From positions 124,001 to 188,000 of the forward strand of contig NZ_JARHUC010000010.1 of the NCBI RefSeq assembly GCF_029223255.1: a DNA stretch of 64,000 nucleotides, written 5' to 3'. This document shows positions 16,138-23,517 of the stretch, in pieces (position 1 is the stretch's first letter; every line of letters starts with the position of its first letter). A model generated the notes under the pieces. The model ran no database searches. It was not told the origin of the DNA and saw nothing but the letters and a program-made list of their open reading frames with translations. The position numbers and the translations under genes are program-made. Source of the DNA: Albimonas marina. Lineage in GTDB: Bacteria; Pseudomonadota; Alphaproteobacteria; Rhodobacterales; Rhodobacteraceae.

Positions 16138-17589
16138 ATGACCGCGCCCGATCCCGTGATCCCCTCGCCCGACCTGTCCGCCGCCGCCGCCGCCGAGGGC
16201 TCGGCGCGGTGGGGGGAGCTGCTGACGCGGGCGCATCTGCCGGCGCTGGCGATGGTCAGCCTCGCGGTGTGGCTGCATGCGGCGAACTCGATGGTCACGG
16301 CCACGCTGATCGACGCGATGCTCGACGAGATCGGGGGCGAGCGCTGGGTGGCGTGGTCGACGGCGCTCTACCTCGTGGGGTCGATCTCGGCCTCCTCGGT
16401 CGCGGGGCTGGCGGCGCGGCGCAAGGGGCTCCGGCCGGTGATGACGGCGGCGGCCGCGCTGTTCGGCCTGGGCTGCGCGGTGCAGGCGATGGCGCCGACG
16501 ATGCCGGTGGTGCTGGCCGCGCGGCTGGCGCAGGGCGTGGGCGGCGGCGGGCTGGTGGCGCTGGGGTTCGTGGCGGCGGGGCAGCTGTTCCCGCGGCGGC
16601 TGTCGGCGCGGGTGGTGGCGGTGATCTCGACGCTGTGGGGCGTCTCGGCGCTGATCGGGCCGCTGTTCGGGGGCGCCTTCGTCGCGGCGGGAAGCTGGCG
16701 GGCGGCGGTCTGGTGCTTCGGGCTGCAGGCGGCGGCGCTGGCGCTGCTGCTGGCCTTCGGGCTGAAGGGCGCGGGCGGCGCGAGGCCGGAGGCGGCGCCG
16801 GGCGCGGCCTCGCGCCCGCCGCTGGCGCGCCTGGGGCTGATCTCGGCGGGGGTGTTCCTGATCGCGGCGGGCGGCGTCGAGGTGGCGCCGGTGAAGACCA
16901 GCCTGTTCCTGCTGGCGGGGCTGGGGTGCCTGGTCTGGGCCTTCCGGCGCGACGCCGCGCGGGGCGAGGACCGGATGTTTCCGCCGGGCGCCTTCCGGCT
17001 GTCGGACCGCACCGGCGCCTCGCTTCTGATGATGTTCGCGCTGTGCTTCGCGACGGTGCCCTATCTCGCCTACGGGCCGGTTCTGCTGATCCGCCTGCAC
17101 GGGGTGGCGCCGATCGAGGCGGGGCTGGCGCTGGCGAGCCTGTCGGTGACCTGGAGCCTGGCGGCGGTCGTCGTCTCCTCCTGGCCCGAGCGGCGGGATC
17201 CGCTGGCGGTGACGGTGGGGGTCTGCCTTGTGGCGGCCACCCCGCTCGCGCAGGCGCTGGTGTTCCCGGAGGGGCCGGTCTGGGCGATCGTGGCGGTGGG
17301 CATCGTCGAGGGGGCGGGCTTCGGCATGTCCTGGACCTTCGTGCTGCGCCGCGCCCAGGCGCTGTCGGCGGAGGAGGACCGGGCCCGCGTCGCCTCGGGC
17401 CTGCCGACCTCGGAGCAGCTGGGCTATGCGGCGGGGGCGGCCTTCGCCGGCGTCGCCGCCAACGCCGCCGGCTTCGCCGAGGCGGGCGACCCGGAGGCGC
17501 TGGCCACCTCCGCGCGCTGGATCTTCCTCGCCACCCTGCCCGCCGCCGCGCTGAGCCTGGTGGCGCTGAGGGCCTTCGTGCGGAAGTGA
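16138..17589 (+). CDS. MFS transporter, drug:H+ antiporter type
   Basis: A 483-residue polytopic inner-membrane protein with about 12-14 hydrophobic helices. Features include the antiporter-like segment ARLAQGVGGGGLVALGFVAAG and the loop-motif region ARRKGLRPVMTAAAALFGLG between helices 2 and 3. The architecture fits DHA2-type exporters that expel toxic compounds using the proton gradient. ATG 16138 is chosen over an in-frame ATG at 16048 because the longer start lies upstream of the promoter dyad. The MerR-type operator suggests induction by a small toxic ligand or redox stress, but the substrate cannot be read from sequence. Confidence 0.85.
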   Translation: MTAPDPVIPSPDLSAAAAAEGSARWGELLTRAHLPALAMVSLAVWLHAANSMVTATLIDAMLDEIGGERWVAWSTALYLVGSISASSVAGLAARRKGLRPVMTAAAALFGLGCAVQAMAPTMPVVLAARLAQGVGGGGLVALGFVAAGQLFPRRLSARVVAVISTLWGVSALIGPLFGGAFVAAGSWRAAVWCFGLQAAALALLLAFGLKGAGGARPEAAPGAASRPPLARLGLISAGVFLIAAGGVEVAPVKTSLFLLAGLGCLVWAFRRDAARGEDRMFPPGAFRLSDRTGASLLMMFALCFATVPYLAYGPVLLIRLHGVAPIEAGLALASLSVTWSLAAVVVSSWPERRDPLAVTVGVCLVAATPLAQALVFPEGPVWAIVAVGIVEGAGFGMSWTFVLRRAQALSAEEDRARVASGLPTSEQLGYAAGAAFAGVAANAAGFAEAGDPEALATSARWIFLATLPAAALSLVALRAFVRK

Positions 17590-17750
17590 GGCGGCGGGCC
17601 CGGCCCCCTCGCGCGCCGTGGGCCGAGGGGCAGGACCCCCACGAGGCCGCGCCCCGCGCCGGGGGGCGGGGGCCGGGCCGACACATGCGGCTTGCCGCAG
17701 ACGTCATTCCGTCGCACGCTGTTTGGGCATGGACGAGGAGGGCGACCCGG

Positions 17751-18545
17751 ATGAAACACGCTTGGCTGGTCGCGCCCGTCGCGATCGCGGCGTCGCTGTG
17801 GGGCGCCGCGGCGCAGGCGACGATCGTCACCACCCTGATCACCGAATCCGACTGGGGCCCCGGCGCCGTCGCCACCAGCTTCGACGACTCCGGCTTCGGG
17901 ACGCCGAGCGCGGCCCAGGACCTGTCCGACGGGCTGGCGGCGCCGGGCTATCTCGTCTCGCAATATGACGCGGGCTACGTCGTGGGCGTGCACCGGCTGC
18001 CGGACGAGAGCCTGGGCCTGGGCGGCCGGCGGGTCGTGGATTTCGAGTTCACGATCGACTTCAGGTTCCTCGACGGTCTCTACGCGTCTCTCGAGGAGGC
18101 GGCCCTGCAGGAGGTCGGCTTCTACCTCGAACAGGACGGCCACGGCTGGGGCTACACCGGCAATCTCGCCGGGATCTCGGGCGTCTACAACGACGGGTCG
18201 TGGCATCGCTTCCAAGCCGGCGGCCTGACCGCGGCCAGCTTCACGCGGTTCTACGGCATCGGGGCCGACCCGTTCGCGACGCTGAGCCTCGAGGCCGGGG
18301 CGGCCCCGCTGAGCTTCGGCTTCTACACCTACACCGACGGCTCCTGGGTGGGGGCGACGGCGATCTACGACAACCTCCAGATCCGGGCGCGCACCGAGGC
18401 CGTGCCGCTGCCGGGGGCGGCGGGGTTGCTGGCGCTGGGCTGCGCGGCGCTGGCGGGCGCGGGGCGAGCCGCCGCGGTTCGCCGGTCGATCCGACGCCGG
18501 GGCCGCACGATCCTCGCCGCCGCCGGGCCCCGCCCCCGCGCCTGA
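17751..18545 (+). CDS. VPLPA-CTERM sorting domain-containing exported protein
   Basis: A 264-residue secreted protein. The signal peptide (residues 1-23, AQA cleavage site) is followed by an aromatic and Gly/Asp-rich body with no recognised enzyme motif. The C-terminus carries the tripartite sorting signal V218-PLP-G, then a hydrophobic helix AAGLLALGCAALAGAG and a basic cluster RRSIRRRGR. This VPLPA-CTERM type is handled by a dedicated exosortase in Rhodobacterales, which removes the tail and probably attaches the protein to an exopolysaccharide or surface layer. The tail runs about 15 residues past the basic patch, longer than usual. No exosortase gene is nearby. GAGGAGGG precedes the ATG. 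Confidence 0.75.
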   Translation: MKHAWLVAPVAIAASLWGAAAQATIVTTLITESDWGPGAVATSFDDSGFGTPSAAQDLSDGLAAPGYLVSQYDAGYVVGVHRLPDESLGLGGRRVVDFEFTIDFRFLDGLYASLEEAALQEVGFYLEQDGHGWGYTGNLAGISGVYNDGSWHRFQAGGLTAASFTRFYGIGADPFATLSLEAGAAPLSFGFYTYTDGSWVGATAIYDNLQIRARTEAVPLPGAAGLLALGCAALAGAGRAAAVRRSIRRRGRTILAAAGPRPRA

Positions 18546-18857
18546 GGTGGACGGCTGAGGTGGACGCCTGAGTTCGACGCGCGCGTGACGCGACCTCCGC
18601 CCCATGCGCAGGGGCTGGGCCGCGGCGCGGGCCGGCCGCCGGCCAGGGGCGCGAGGGCCGACGCGCCGCTCCCGCTCCCGGCCCCCGGCGCAGACGTCGC
18701 CGCTGGAGCGCCCGGCCCGCCGTCGTCGCCGCGCCCGCGGGCTCGGCGCGCCGCCCGTCGGGGGCGCCTGCACCCCGCGACGTTGCGGGAGAAGCACGGA
18801 AAGTTGCGCGCAGACCGGGCGGCGCGCAATTTTCTCCGCCGAGGCCGGGTTTCGGGG

Positions 18858-18886
18858 TTGACCGGCGCCCCGGCGCCCGGTAGTCA
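18858..18886 (+). promoter_or_regulatory. Promoter of the ilv operon
   Basis: TTGACC (18858-18863), 17-nt spacer, TAGTCA (18881-18886). It lies 37 nt upstream of the leader peptide start, the correct geometry for an attenuation-controlled operon. The stretch 18546-18857 before it holds no supported gene. Confidence 0.6.
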
Positions 18887-18922
18887 CCCGGCTGCGGAAA
18901 GACGGAAGGCTGGGGACCCGAC

Positions 18923-18958
18923 ATGGCTCTCATCGTACTTAGGGACGGGCGCGACTGA
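18923..18958 (+). CDS. ilvL: ilv operon leader peptide (attenuator)
   Basis: An 11-residue ORF reading M-A-L-I-V-L-R-D-G-R-D. Four consecutive branched-chain codons (CTC ATC GTA CTT) include GTA and CTT, which are rare in this GC-rich sequence; a run of such codons is what an amino-acid-sensing leader needs. GGAAGG and GGGGA lie just upstream as possible ribosome sites. It is followed by an intrinsic terminator before ilvB. A shortage of charged Leu, Ile or Val tRNA would stall the ribosome here and favour read-through. The gene symbol follows the E. coli analogue; the peptide is too short for homology. Confidence 0.8.
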   Translation: MALIVLRDGRD

Positions 18959-19019
18959 CGGCGGACGAGGTTCTCGTTCCCCAAGCGCCCGCATGCCCCC
19001 TTCGACCGGGGGTTTTTTT
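18946..19019 (+). terminator. ilv attenuator: pause pairing and intrinsic terminator
   Basis: CCCCC (18996-19000) pairs with GGGGG (19008-19012) and is followed by seven T residues (19013-19019), a classical terminator upstream of ilvB. A candidate competing pairing is CGGGCGC (18946-18952, in the leader ORF) with GCGCCCG (18985-18991). If a stalled ribosome covers the first, the second could instead pair with CGGG at 19007-19010 and block the terminator. The exact alternative folds are inferred. Confidence 0.75.
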
Positions 19020-19096
19020 GTGCCCGGCGCGATGATCAGCCCCGACCGAAAGACCCCCTTCCGCCCGACCAGACCATACGCCAGAGGAAAGAACCG

Positions 19097-20851
19097 ATGC
19101 CCCGTGAGATGACCGGCGCCCAGATCGTCGTCCAGGCCCTGAAGGATCAGGGCGTGGACACCGTGTTCGGCTACCCCGGCGGCGCGGTGCTTCCGATCTA
19201 CGACGAGATCTTCAAGCAGAACGACATCAAGCACATCCTGGTCCGGCACGAGCAGGGCGCGACCCACGCGGCCGAGGGCTACGCCCGCTCGACCGGCAAG
19301 CCGGGCGTCGTTCTGGTCACCTCGGGCCCCGGCGCGACCAACGCGGTCACCGGGCTGACCGACGCGCTGATGGACTCGATCCCGATGATCGTCCTGACCG
19401 GCCAGGTCCCGACCTTCCTGATCGGCTCCGACGGGTTCCAGGAGGCCGACACCGTCGGCATCACCCGCCCCTGCACCAAGCACAACTGGCTGGTGAAGGA
19501 GACGGACCACCTGGCCGACGTGATCCACCAGGCCTTCCATGTCGCCATGGCCGGCCGCCCCGGCCCGGTGCTGATCGACATCCCCAAGGACGTCCAGTTC
19601 GCCACCGGCACCTACAACGACCCCTCCGAGGCCGAGGAGCTGCCCTACAACCCCCGGCGCGAGCCCGACGACGACGCGGTCATGGCCATGGTCGAGATGA
19701 TCGAGACCGCCGAGCGGCCGATCCTCTACACCGGCGGCGGCGTGATCAACTCGGGGCGCGAGGCCTCGCGCCTGCTGCGCGAGCTGGCCGAGGAGACGGG
19801 CTTCCCGATCACCTCGACCCTGATGGGCCTGGGCGCCTATCCCGCCTCCGGCAAGCTGTGGCTGGGGATGCTGGGCATGCACGGCATGTACGAGGCGAAC
19901 ATGGCCATGCATGGCTGCGACGCGATGTTCTGCATCGGCGCGCGCTTCGACGACCGCATCACCGGGCGGCTGGACGCGTTCTCGCCGAACTCGAAGAAGG
20001 CGCATATCGACATCGACCCCAGCTCGATCAACAAGAACGTCCATGTCGACGTTCCGATCCTGGGCGACGTGGGGACCACGCTGGCCCGCGTGCTGGAGAA
20101 GTGGCGCGCCCGCGGCTCCCAGACCCGCCGCGACCGGCTGGCCGGCTGGTGGACCCAGATCGAGGCCTGGAAGGCCATCAAGTGCCTGACCTACAAGAAC
20201 TCGAAGTCCGTGATCAAACCGCAGTACGCGCTCGAGCGGCTGGAGGCGCTGACCAAGGGCCGCGACCGCTACATCACCACCGAGGTCGGGCAGCACCAGA
20301 TGTGGGCCGCCCAGTTCCTGGGCTTCGACGAGCCCAACCGCTGGATGACCTCGGGCGGGCTGGGGACGATGGGCTACGGCGTGCCGGCCTCGATCGGCGT
20401 GCAGATCGCCCATCCCGAGAGCCTGGTGATCAACGTCGCCGGCGAGGCCAGCTTCATGATGACCATGCAGGAGCTCTCCTGCGCGGTTCAGTACATGGCG
20501 CCGGTGAAGCAGTTCATCCTCAACAACGAGCGTCTGGGCATGGTGCGCCAGTGGCAGCAGCTGCTGCATGGGGAGCGGTATTCGCACTCCTACTCCGAGG
20601 CGCTGCCTGACTTCGTGAAGATGGCCGAGGCCTTCGGGTGCAAGGGCATCCGCTGCACGGATCCCGCGGACCTGGACGACGCGATCATGGAGATGCTGGA
20701 CTACGACGGTCCGGTGATCTTCGACTGCCTGGTCGAGAAGCACGAGAACTGCTTCCCCATGATCCCGTCCGGCAAGGCGCATAACGAGATGCTGCTGGGC
20801 GAGGCCTCGACCGAGGGCGCGATCGACGTCTCGGGCTCGGTGCTCGTCTGA
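19097..20851 (+). CDS. ilvB: Acetolactate synthase, large (catalytic) subunit
   Basis: A 584-residue ThDP-, FAD- and Mg-dependent enzyme condensing pyruvate with pyruvate or 2-ketobutyrate, the first committed step to valine/leucine and isoleucine. The N-terminal GYPGGAVLPIYDE and HEQGATHAAEGYARSTGK (catalytic Glu region) are present, as are LVTSGPGATNAVTG and the C-terminal ThDP region, here read as NVAGEASFMMTMQELSCAVQ. Length fits the family. AGAGGAAAG lies ahead of ATG 19097. The gene stands first in the attenuated operon, with the regulatory subunit ilvN two genes downstream. Confidence 0.97.
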   Translation: MPREMTGAQIVVQALKDQGVDTVFGYPGGAVLPIYDEIFKQNDIKHILVRHEQGATHAAEGYARSTGKPGVVLVTSGPGATNAVTGLTDALMDSIPMIVLTGQVPTFLIGSDGFQEADTVGITRPCTKHNWLVKETDHLADVIHQAFHVAMAGRPGPVLIDIPKDVQFATGTYNDPSEAEELPYNPRREPDDDAVMAMVEMIETAERPILYTGGGVINSGREASRLLRELAEETGFPITSTLMGLGAYPASGKLWLGMLGMHGMYEANMAMHGCDAMFCIGARFDDRITGRLDAFSPNSKKAHIDIDPSSINKNVHVDVPILGDVGTTLARVLEKWRARGSQTRRDRLAGWWTQIEAWKAIKCLTYKNSKSVIKPQYALERLEALTKGRDRYITTEVGQHQMWAAQFLGFDEPNRWMTSGGLGTMGYGVPASIGVQIAHPESLVINVAGEASFMMTMQELSCAVQYMAPVKQFILNNERLGMVRQWQQLLHGERYSHSYSEALPDFVKMAEAFGCKGIRCTDPADLDDAIMEMLDYDGPVIFDCLVEKHENCFPMIPSGKAHNEMLLGEASTEGAIDVSGSVLV

Positions 20852-20880
20852 GGGCCGGCGCGGCCGGGGGGAGGAACGGC

Positions 20881-21528
20881 ATGACCGACATCGCGATCCT
20901 CGGCCCGGGCCCGGTGGGCGAGGCGCTCGGCGGGCGCTTCGCCGCGGCGGGCCATCGGGTGATCTACGGCTCCCGCGATCCGGGGGCCGAGGCGGTGCGC
21001 GCGGTCGTCGCGCGCACCGGCGACGGGGCCCGCGCGGCGGCGCCCATCGCGGCGGCCCAGGCCTGCGAGGTGGCGGTGATCGCCCTGCCCTGGGGCGCGG
21101 TCGAGACCGCGCTGCCCCCGCTGGCCGAGGCGCTGGCGGGCAAGACGGTGATCGACGCCACCAACCCCCTGCGCGCGACCCCCGCGGGGCCGGAGCTCTC
21201 GATGGGCTTCGACGTCTCGGGCGGGGAGCGGGTGCAGGCCCTGCTGCCCGGCGCGCGGGTGGTGAAGGCCTTCAACACCACCGGCTGGGGCGGCATGGTC
21301 GACCCGGTCTTCGAGGGCCGACGCTCGGTCATGTTCCACTGCGGCGACGACGCCGCGGCCTGCGAGACCGCCCGCGGGCTGATCGAGGACGTGGGCTTCG
21401 AGGCGGTGCACGCCGGCCCGCTGTCGGCGGCGCGCCTGACCGAGGCGCACGCCATGTTGTGGATTCACCTGGCTTATCGCGGCGGCCAGGGCCGCGACTG
21501 GGCCTTCGGACTTCTGCGCCGCGGCTGA
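20881..21528 (+). CDS. NADPH-dependent F420 reductase-like (NPDG family) oxidoreductase
   Basis: A 215-residue protein with an N-terminal NADP-binding Rossmann motif (AILGPGPVGEALGGRFAAAG and YGSRDP). The later segments VIDATNPL and VVKAFNTTGW are characteristic of the NADP oxidoreductase/F420-dependent family also found in bacteria lacking F420, where the true substrate is unknown. It is placed between ilvB and ilvN, 29 nt after one and 30 nt before the other, so it shares the ilv transcript. The usual ilvB-ilvN pair is thereby interrupted. IlvC, a ketol-acid reductoisomerase, is a much longer and different protein, so this is not a truncated ilvC. Confidence 0.7.
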   Translation: MTDIAILGPGPVGEALGGRFAAAGHRVIYGSRDPGAEAVRAVVARTGDGARAAAPIAAAQACEVAVIALPWGAVETALPPLAEALAGKTVIDATNPLRATPAGPELSMGFDVSGGERVQALLPGARVVKAFNTTGWGGMVDPVFEGRRSVMFHCGDDAAACETARGLIEDVGFEAVHAGPLSAARLTEAHAMLWIHLAYRGGQGRDWAFGLLRRG

Positions 21529-21558
21529 CGGCCCGGCGCCCGCAAAGACGGACTTCGC

Positions 21559-22128
21559 ATGAACGCGCTCAACATCCCCCAGGGCTCGACGGCCCATTCC
21601 GCCTACTCGCTTCGCCCCAGCCTCGCCGAGGGCGAGGAGCGCCGGACGCTGGCGGTGCTGGTGCGCAACGAGGCGGGCGTGCTGGCGCGCGTGATCGGCC
21701 TGTTCTCGGGGCGCGGCTACAACATCGAGAGCCTGACGGTCTCGGAGACGGACCACGCCTCGCGGCGCTCGCGGATCACGGTGGTGACGACGGGCGAGCC
21801 CGCGATCATCGAGCAGATCAAGGCGCAGCTGAGCCGGATGGTGGTGGTCATCGACGTCCACGACCTGACGATGGAGGGCCCCTCGGTCGAGCGGGAGCTG
21901 GCGCTGGTGAAGGTGGCCTGCACCGGCGAGGCCCGCGTCGAGGCCCTGCGCCTGAGCCAGGTGTTCCGCGCCTCGGTGGTGGACACGACCCTGAAGAGCT
22001 TCGTCTTCGAGCTGACCGGCGCCCCCGACAAGATCGACGCCTTCGTCGAGCTGATGGCCCCCCTGGGCCTGGTCGACGTCTCCCGCACCGGCGTCGCCGC
22101 CATCAAGCGCGGCCCCGATCCGATGTGA
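21559..22128 (+). CDS. ilvN: Acetolactate synthase, small (regulatory) subunit
   Basis: A 189-residue regulatory subunit with an N-terminal ACT domain: RRTLAVLVRNEAGVLARVIGLFSGRGYNIESLTVSETD (residues ~28-65), followed by the C-terminal ALS_ss domain. The ACT domain binds valine and transmits feedback inhibition to IlvB while also raising its activity. The length (about 160-190) is typical. It ends the operon at a perfect hairpin terminator (22159-22187). ilvC, which follows in many relatives, is absent here, replaced by palindromic element D. Confidence 0.96.
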   Translation: MNALNIPQGSTAHSAYSLRPSLAEGEERRTLAVLVRNEAGVLARVIGLFSGRGYNIESLTVSETDHASRRSRITVVTTGEPAIIEQIKAQLSRMVVVIDVHDLTMEGPSVERELALVKVACTGEARVEALRLSQVFRASVVDTTLKSFVFELTGAPDKIDAFVELMAPLGLVDVSRTGVAAIKRGPDPM

Positions 22129-22158
22129 CCCTCGCCGCCCATCGCTGAGAACGTCCCG

Positions 22159-22187
22159 AAGGGGCGCGGCCGGTCCGCGCCCCTTTC
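22159..22187 (+). terminator. Intrinsic terminator after ilvN
   Basis: AAGGGGCGCGG (22159-22169) pairs with CCGCGCCCCTT (22175-22185) across a 5-nt loop and ends in TTT. Confidence 0.7.
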
Positions 22188-22356
22188 GCGTCGCGCCCGC
22201 CACCCGCCGCAGGCGCCGCGTCGCCCCGCGCGCCGGCCGCCCCGCCCCGCCCGCGGCGCATTCCGTCCGTCGCGCCCATGGCCCCCTCCCCCCGGCCGGC
22301 CGCCCTCCGTCCTGCCCCGCCCGCCGCCGACGCCCCCGCCGGGCCTCCCGTGTCGA

Positions 22357-22554
22357 GCGCCTGTTCCCCGGAGCCGTCTCTCGCTGATGCCGTAAAGAGC
22401 GACTCGGCGGGAGGGGTCAGGGATCGCGAAGCGACCCCGCGCAAGCGGGGCTTGTCCTTGACCCCTCCCGACGAGTCGCTCAGGCATCAACCGCGAGAGA
22501 CGGATCCGGGGAGCAGGCGCGGGGCCTGTTCCCGGGTGAGTCTTGAAGCGGCCT
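22357..22554 (+). repeat. Palindromic intergenic element, copy D
   Basis: Core 22357-22520 with outer arms CGTCTCTCGC/GCGAGAGACG (as in copy A). Middle arms are GAGCGACTCGGCGGGAGG and CCTCCCGACGAGTCGCTC, with one mismatch. The tip hairpin is CCCCGC-GCAA-GCGGGG, the same as in C. The tail CCTGTTCCCGGGTGAG and GAAGCGGCCT runs to about 22554. It lies between ilvN and the terminator of the convergent urt operon. Confidence 0.85.
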
Positions 22555-22714
22555 CCCCCCGAGCCTGTCCGGCACGCCGCTCTCCCCAGGCCGCCTTCCC
22601 ACCCGCGCCCCCGCCTGCCCCGCGCCGCGGGCGCGCCCGGGCCACGGGCGCGCGGCCCGACGCGGCGCCTCCCTGCCCGCCGCGATCCGGTCCCCCGACA
22701 TCAAACCGGACATG

Positions 22715-22749
22715 AAAACGGCGCGCTCCTGCCGCGGAGCGCGCCGTTT
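22715..22749 (-). terminator. Terminator of the urt operon (bidirectional shape)
   Basis: AAACGGCGCGCTC (22716-22728) pairs with GAGCGCGCCGTTT (22737-22749), a perfect 13-bp stem. Read on the minus strand it is followed by T residues (AAAA at 22715-22718 on plus). It lies about 70 nt beyond the urtE stop. Confidence 0.7.
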
Positions 22750-22819
22750 CCGCCTCCCGCCCCGCGCGGCCGCCCTCGCGGTCGCGCGGGGCATCCCCTC
22801 GGGAGGCCCCCTCGGTCCC

Positions 22820-23515
22820 TCAGACCGTCAGGTGCCTGCGGACCTCCGGGTCGTCCAGGCTCTCGGCGGGGCCGGAGTGGACGATCTCGCCGCGGTCCAT
22901 GATGTAGATGCGGTCGGCGAGCTCCCGGCAGAAGTCGAGGTACTGCTCGATCAGCAGGATGGTCAGGCCGTGCTCGTCGCGCAGGAACTGGATGGCGCGG
23001 CCGATGTCCTTGATGATCGAGGGCTGGATGCCCTCGGTGGGCTCGTCGAAGGCGATCAGCTTGGGGCGCATCACCAGCGCCCGGCCGATGGCGAGCTGCT
23101 GCTGCTGGCCGCCGGAGAGGTCGCCGCCGCGGCGGTTGAGCATGGTCTTCAGGATCGGGAACAGCTCGAACACGTAGTCGGGGATGGTGCGGTCCTTCGA
23201 CGGAAGACCGGCGTAGCCGGTCTGGAGGTTCTCCTTCACCGTCAGCAGGGGGAAGATCTCGCGGCCCTGCGGCACCAGCCCGATGCCGGCGCGGGCGCGG
23301 TCGTGGGAGGAGCGGCGGCCCAGCGCGACGCCGTCGAAGGCGATGGAGCCGCCCGAGAGCGGGTGGTGCCCCACGATGGAGCGGATCAGCGAGGTCTTGC
23401 CGACCCCGTTGCGCCCGAGCAGGCAGGTGATCTTGCCCTGCTCGACGGTCAGGTTCACGCCGCGCAGGGCCTGGGCGGCGCCGTAGTGGAGGGTGGCGTT
23501 CTCGACGGTCAGCAT
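22820..23515 (-). CDS. urtE: Urea ABC transporter ATP-binding protein UrtE
   Basis: A 231-residue LivF-like ABC ATPase. Walker A is GRNGVGKTS, the signature LSGGQQQQLAIGRAL and Walker B KLIAFDEPTEGIQPS; the downstream LIEQYLDFC segment carries the switch region. With UrtD it powers urea uptake through UrtB/UrtC. Last gene of the minus-strand urtABCDE unit, starting 2 nt after the urtD stop. Confidence 0.95.
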   Translation of the reverse strand: MLTVENATLHYGAAQALRGVNLTVEQGKITCLLGRNGVGKTSLIRSIVGHHPLSGGSIAFDGVALGRRSSHDRARAGIGLVPQGREIFPLLTVKENLQTGYAGLPSKDRTIPDYVFELFPILKTMLNRRGGDLSGGQQQQLAIGRALVMRPKLIAFDEPTEGIQPSIIKDIGRAIQFLRDEHGLTILLIEQYLDFCRELADRIYIMDRGEIVHSGPAESLDDPEVRRHLTV

Positions 23516-23517
23516 GC

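Noticed and set aside
20881-21528. Truncated ilvC (ketol-acid reductoisomerase)
   Set aside because: Lacks the KARI knotted domain and its catalytic motifs; sequence matches the NPDG-type family at full length.
4401-22554. CRISPR array or tRNA genes as explanation of the repeated palindromes
   Set aside because: No regular spacers, copies are kilobases apart; no cloverleaf or T-loop sequence, and none elsewhere in the window.
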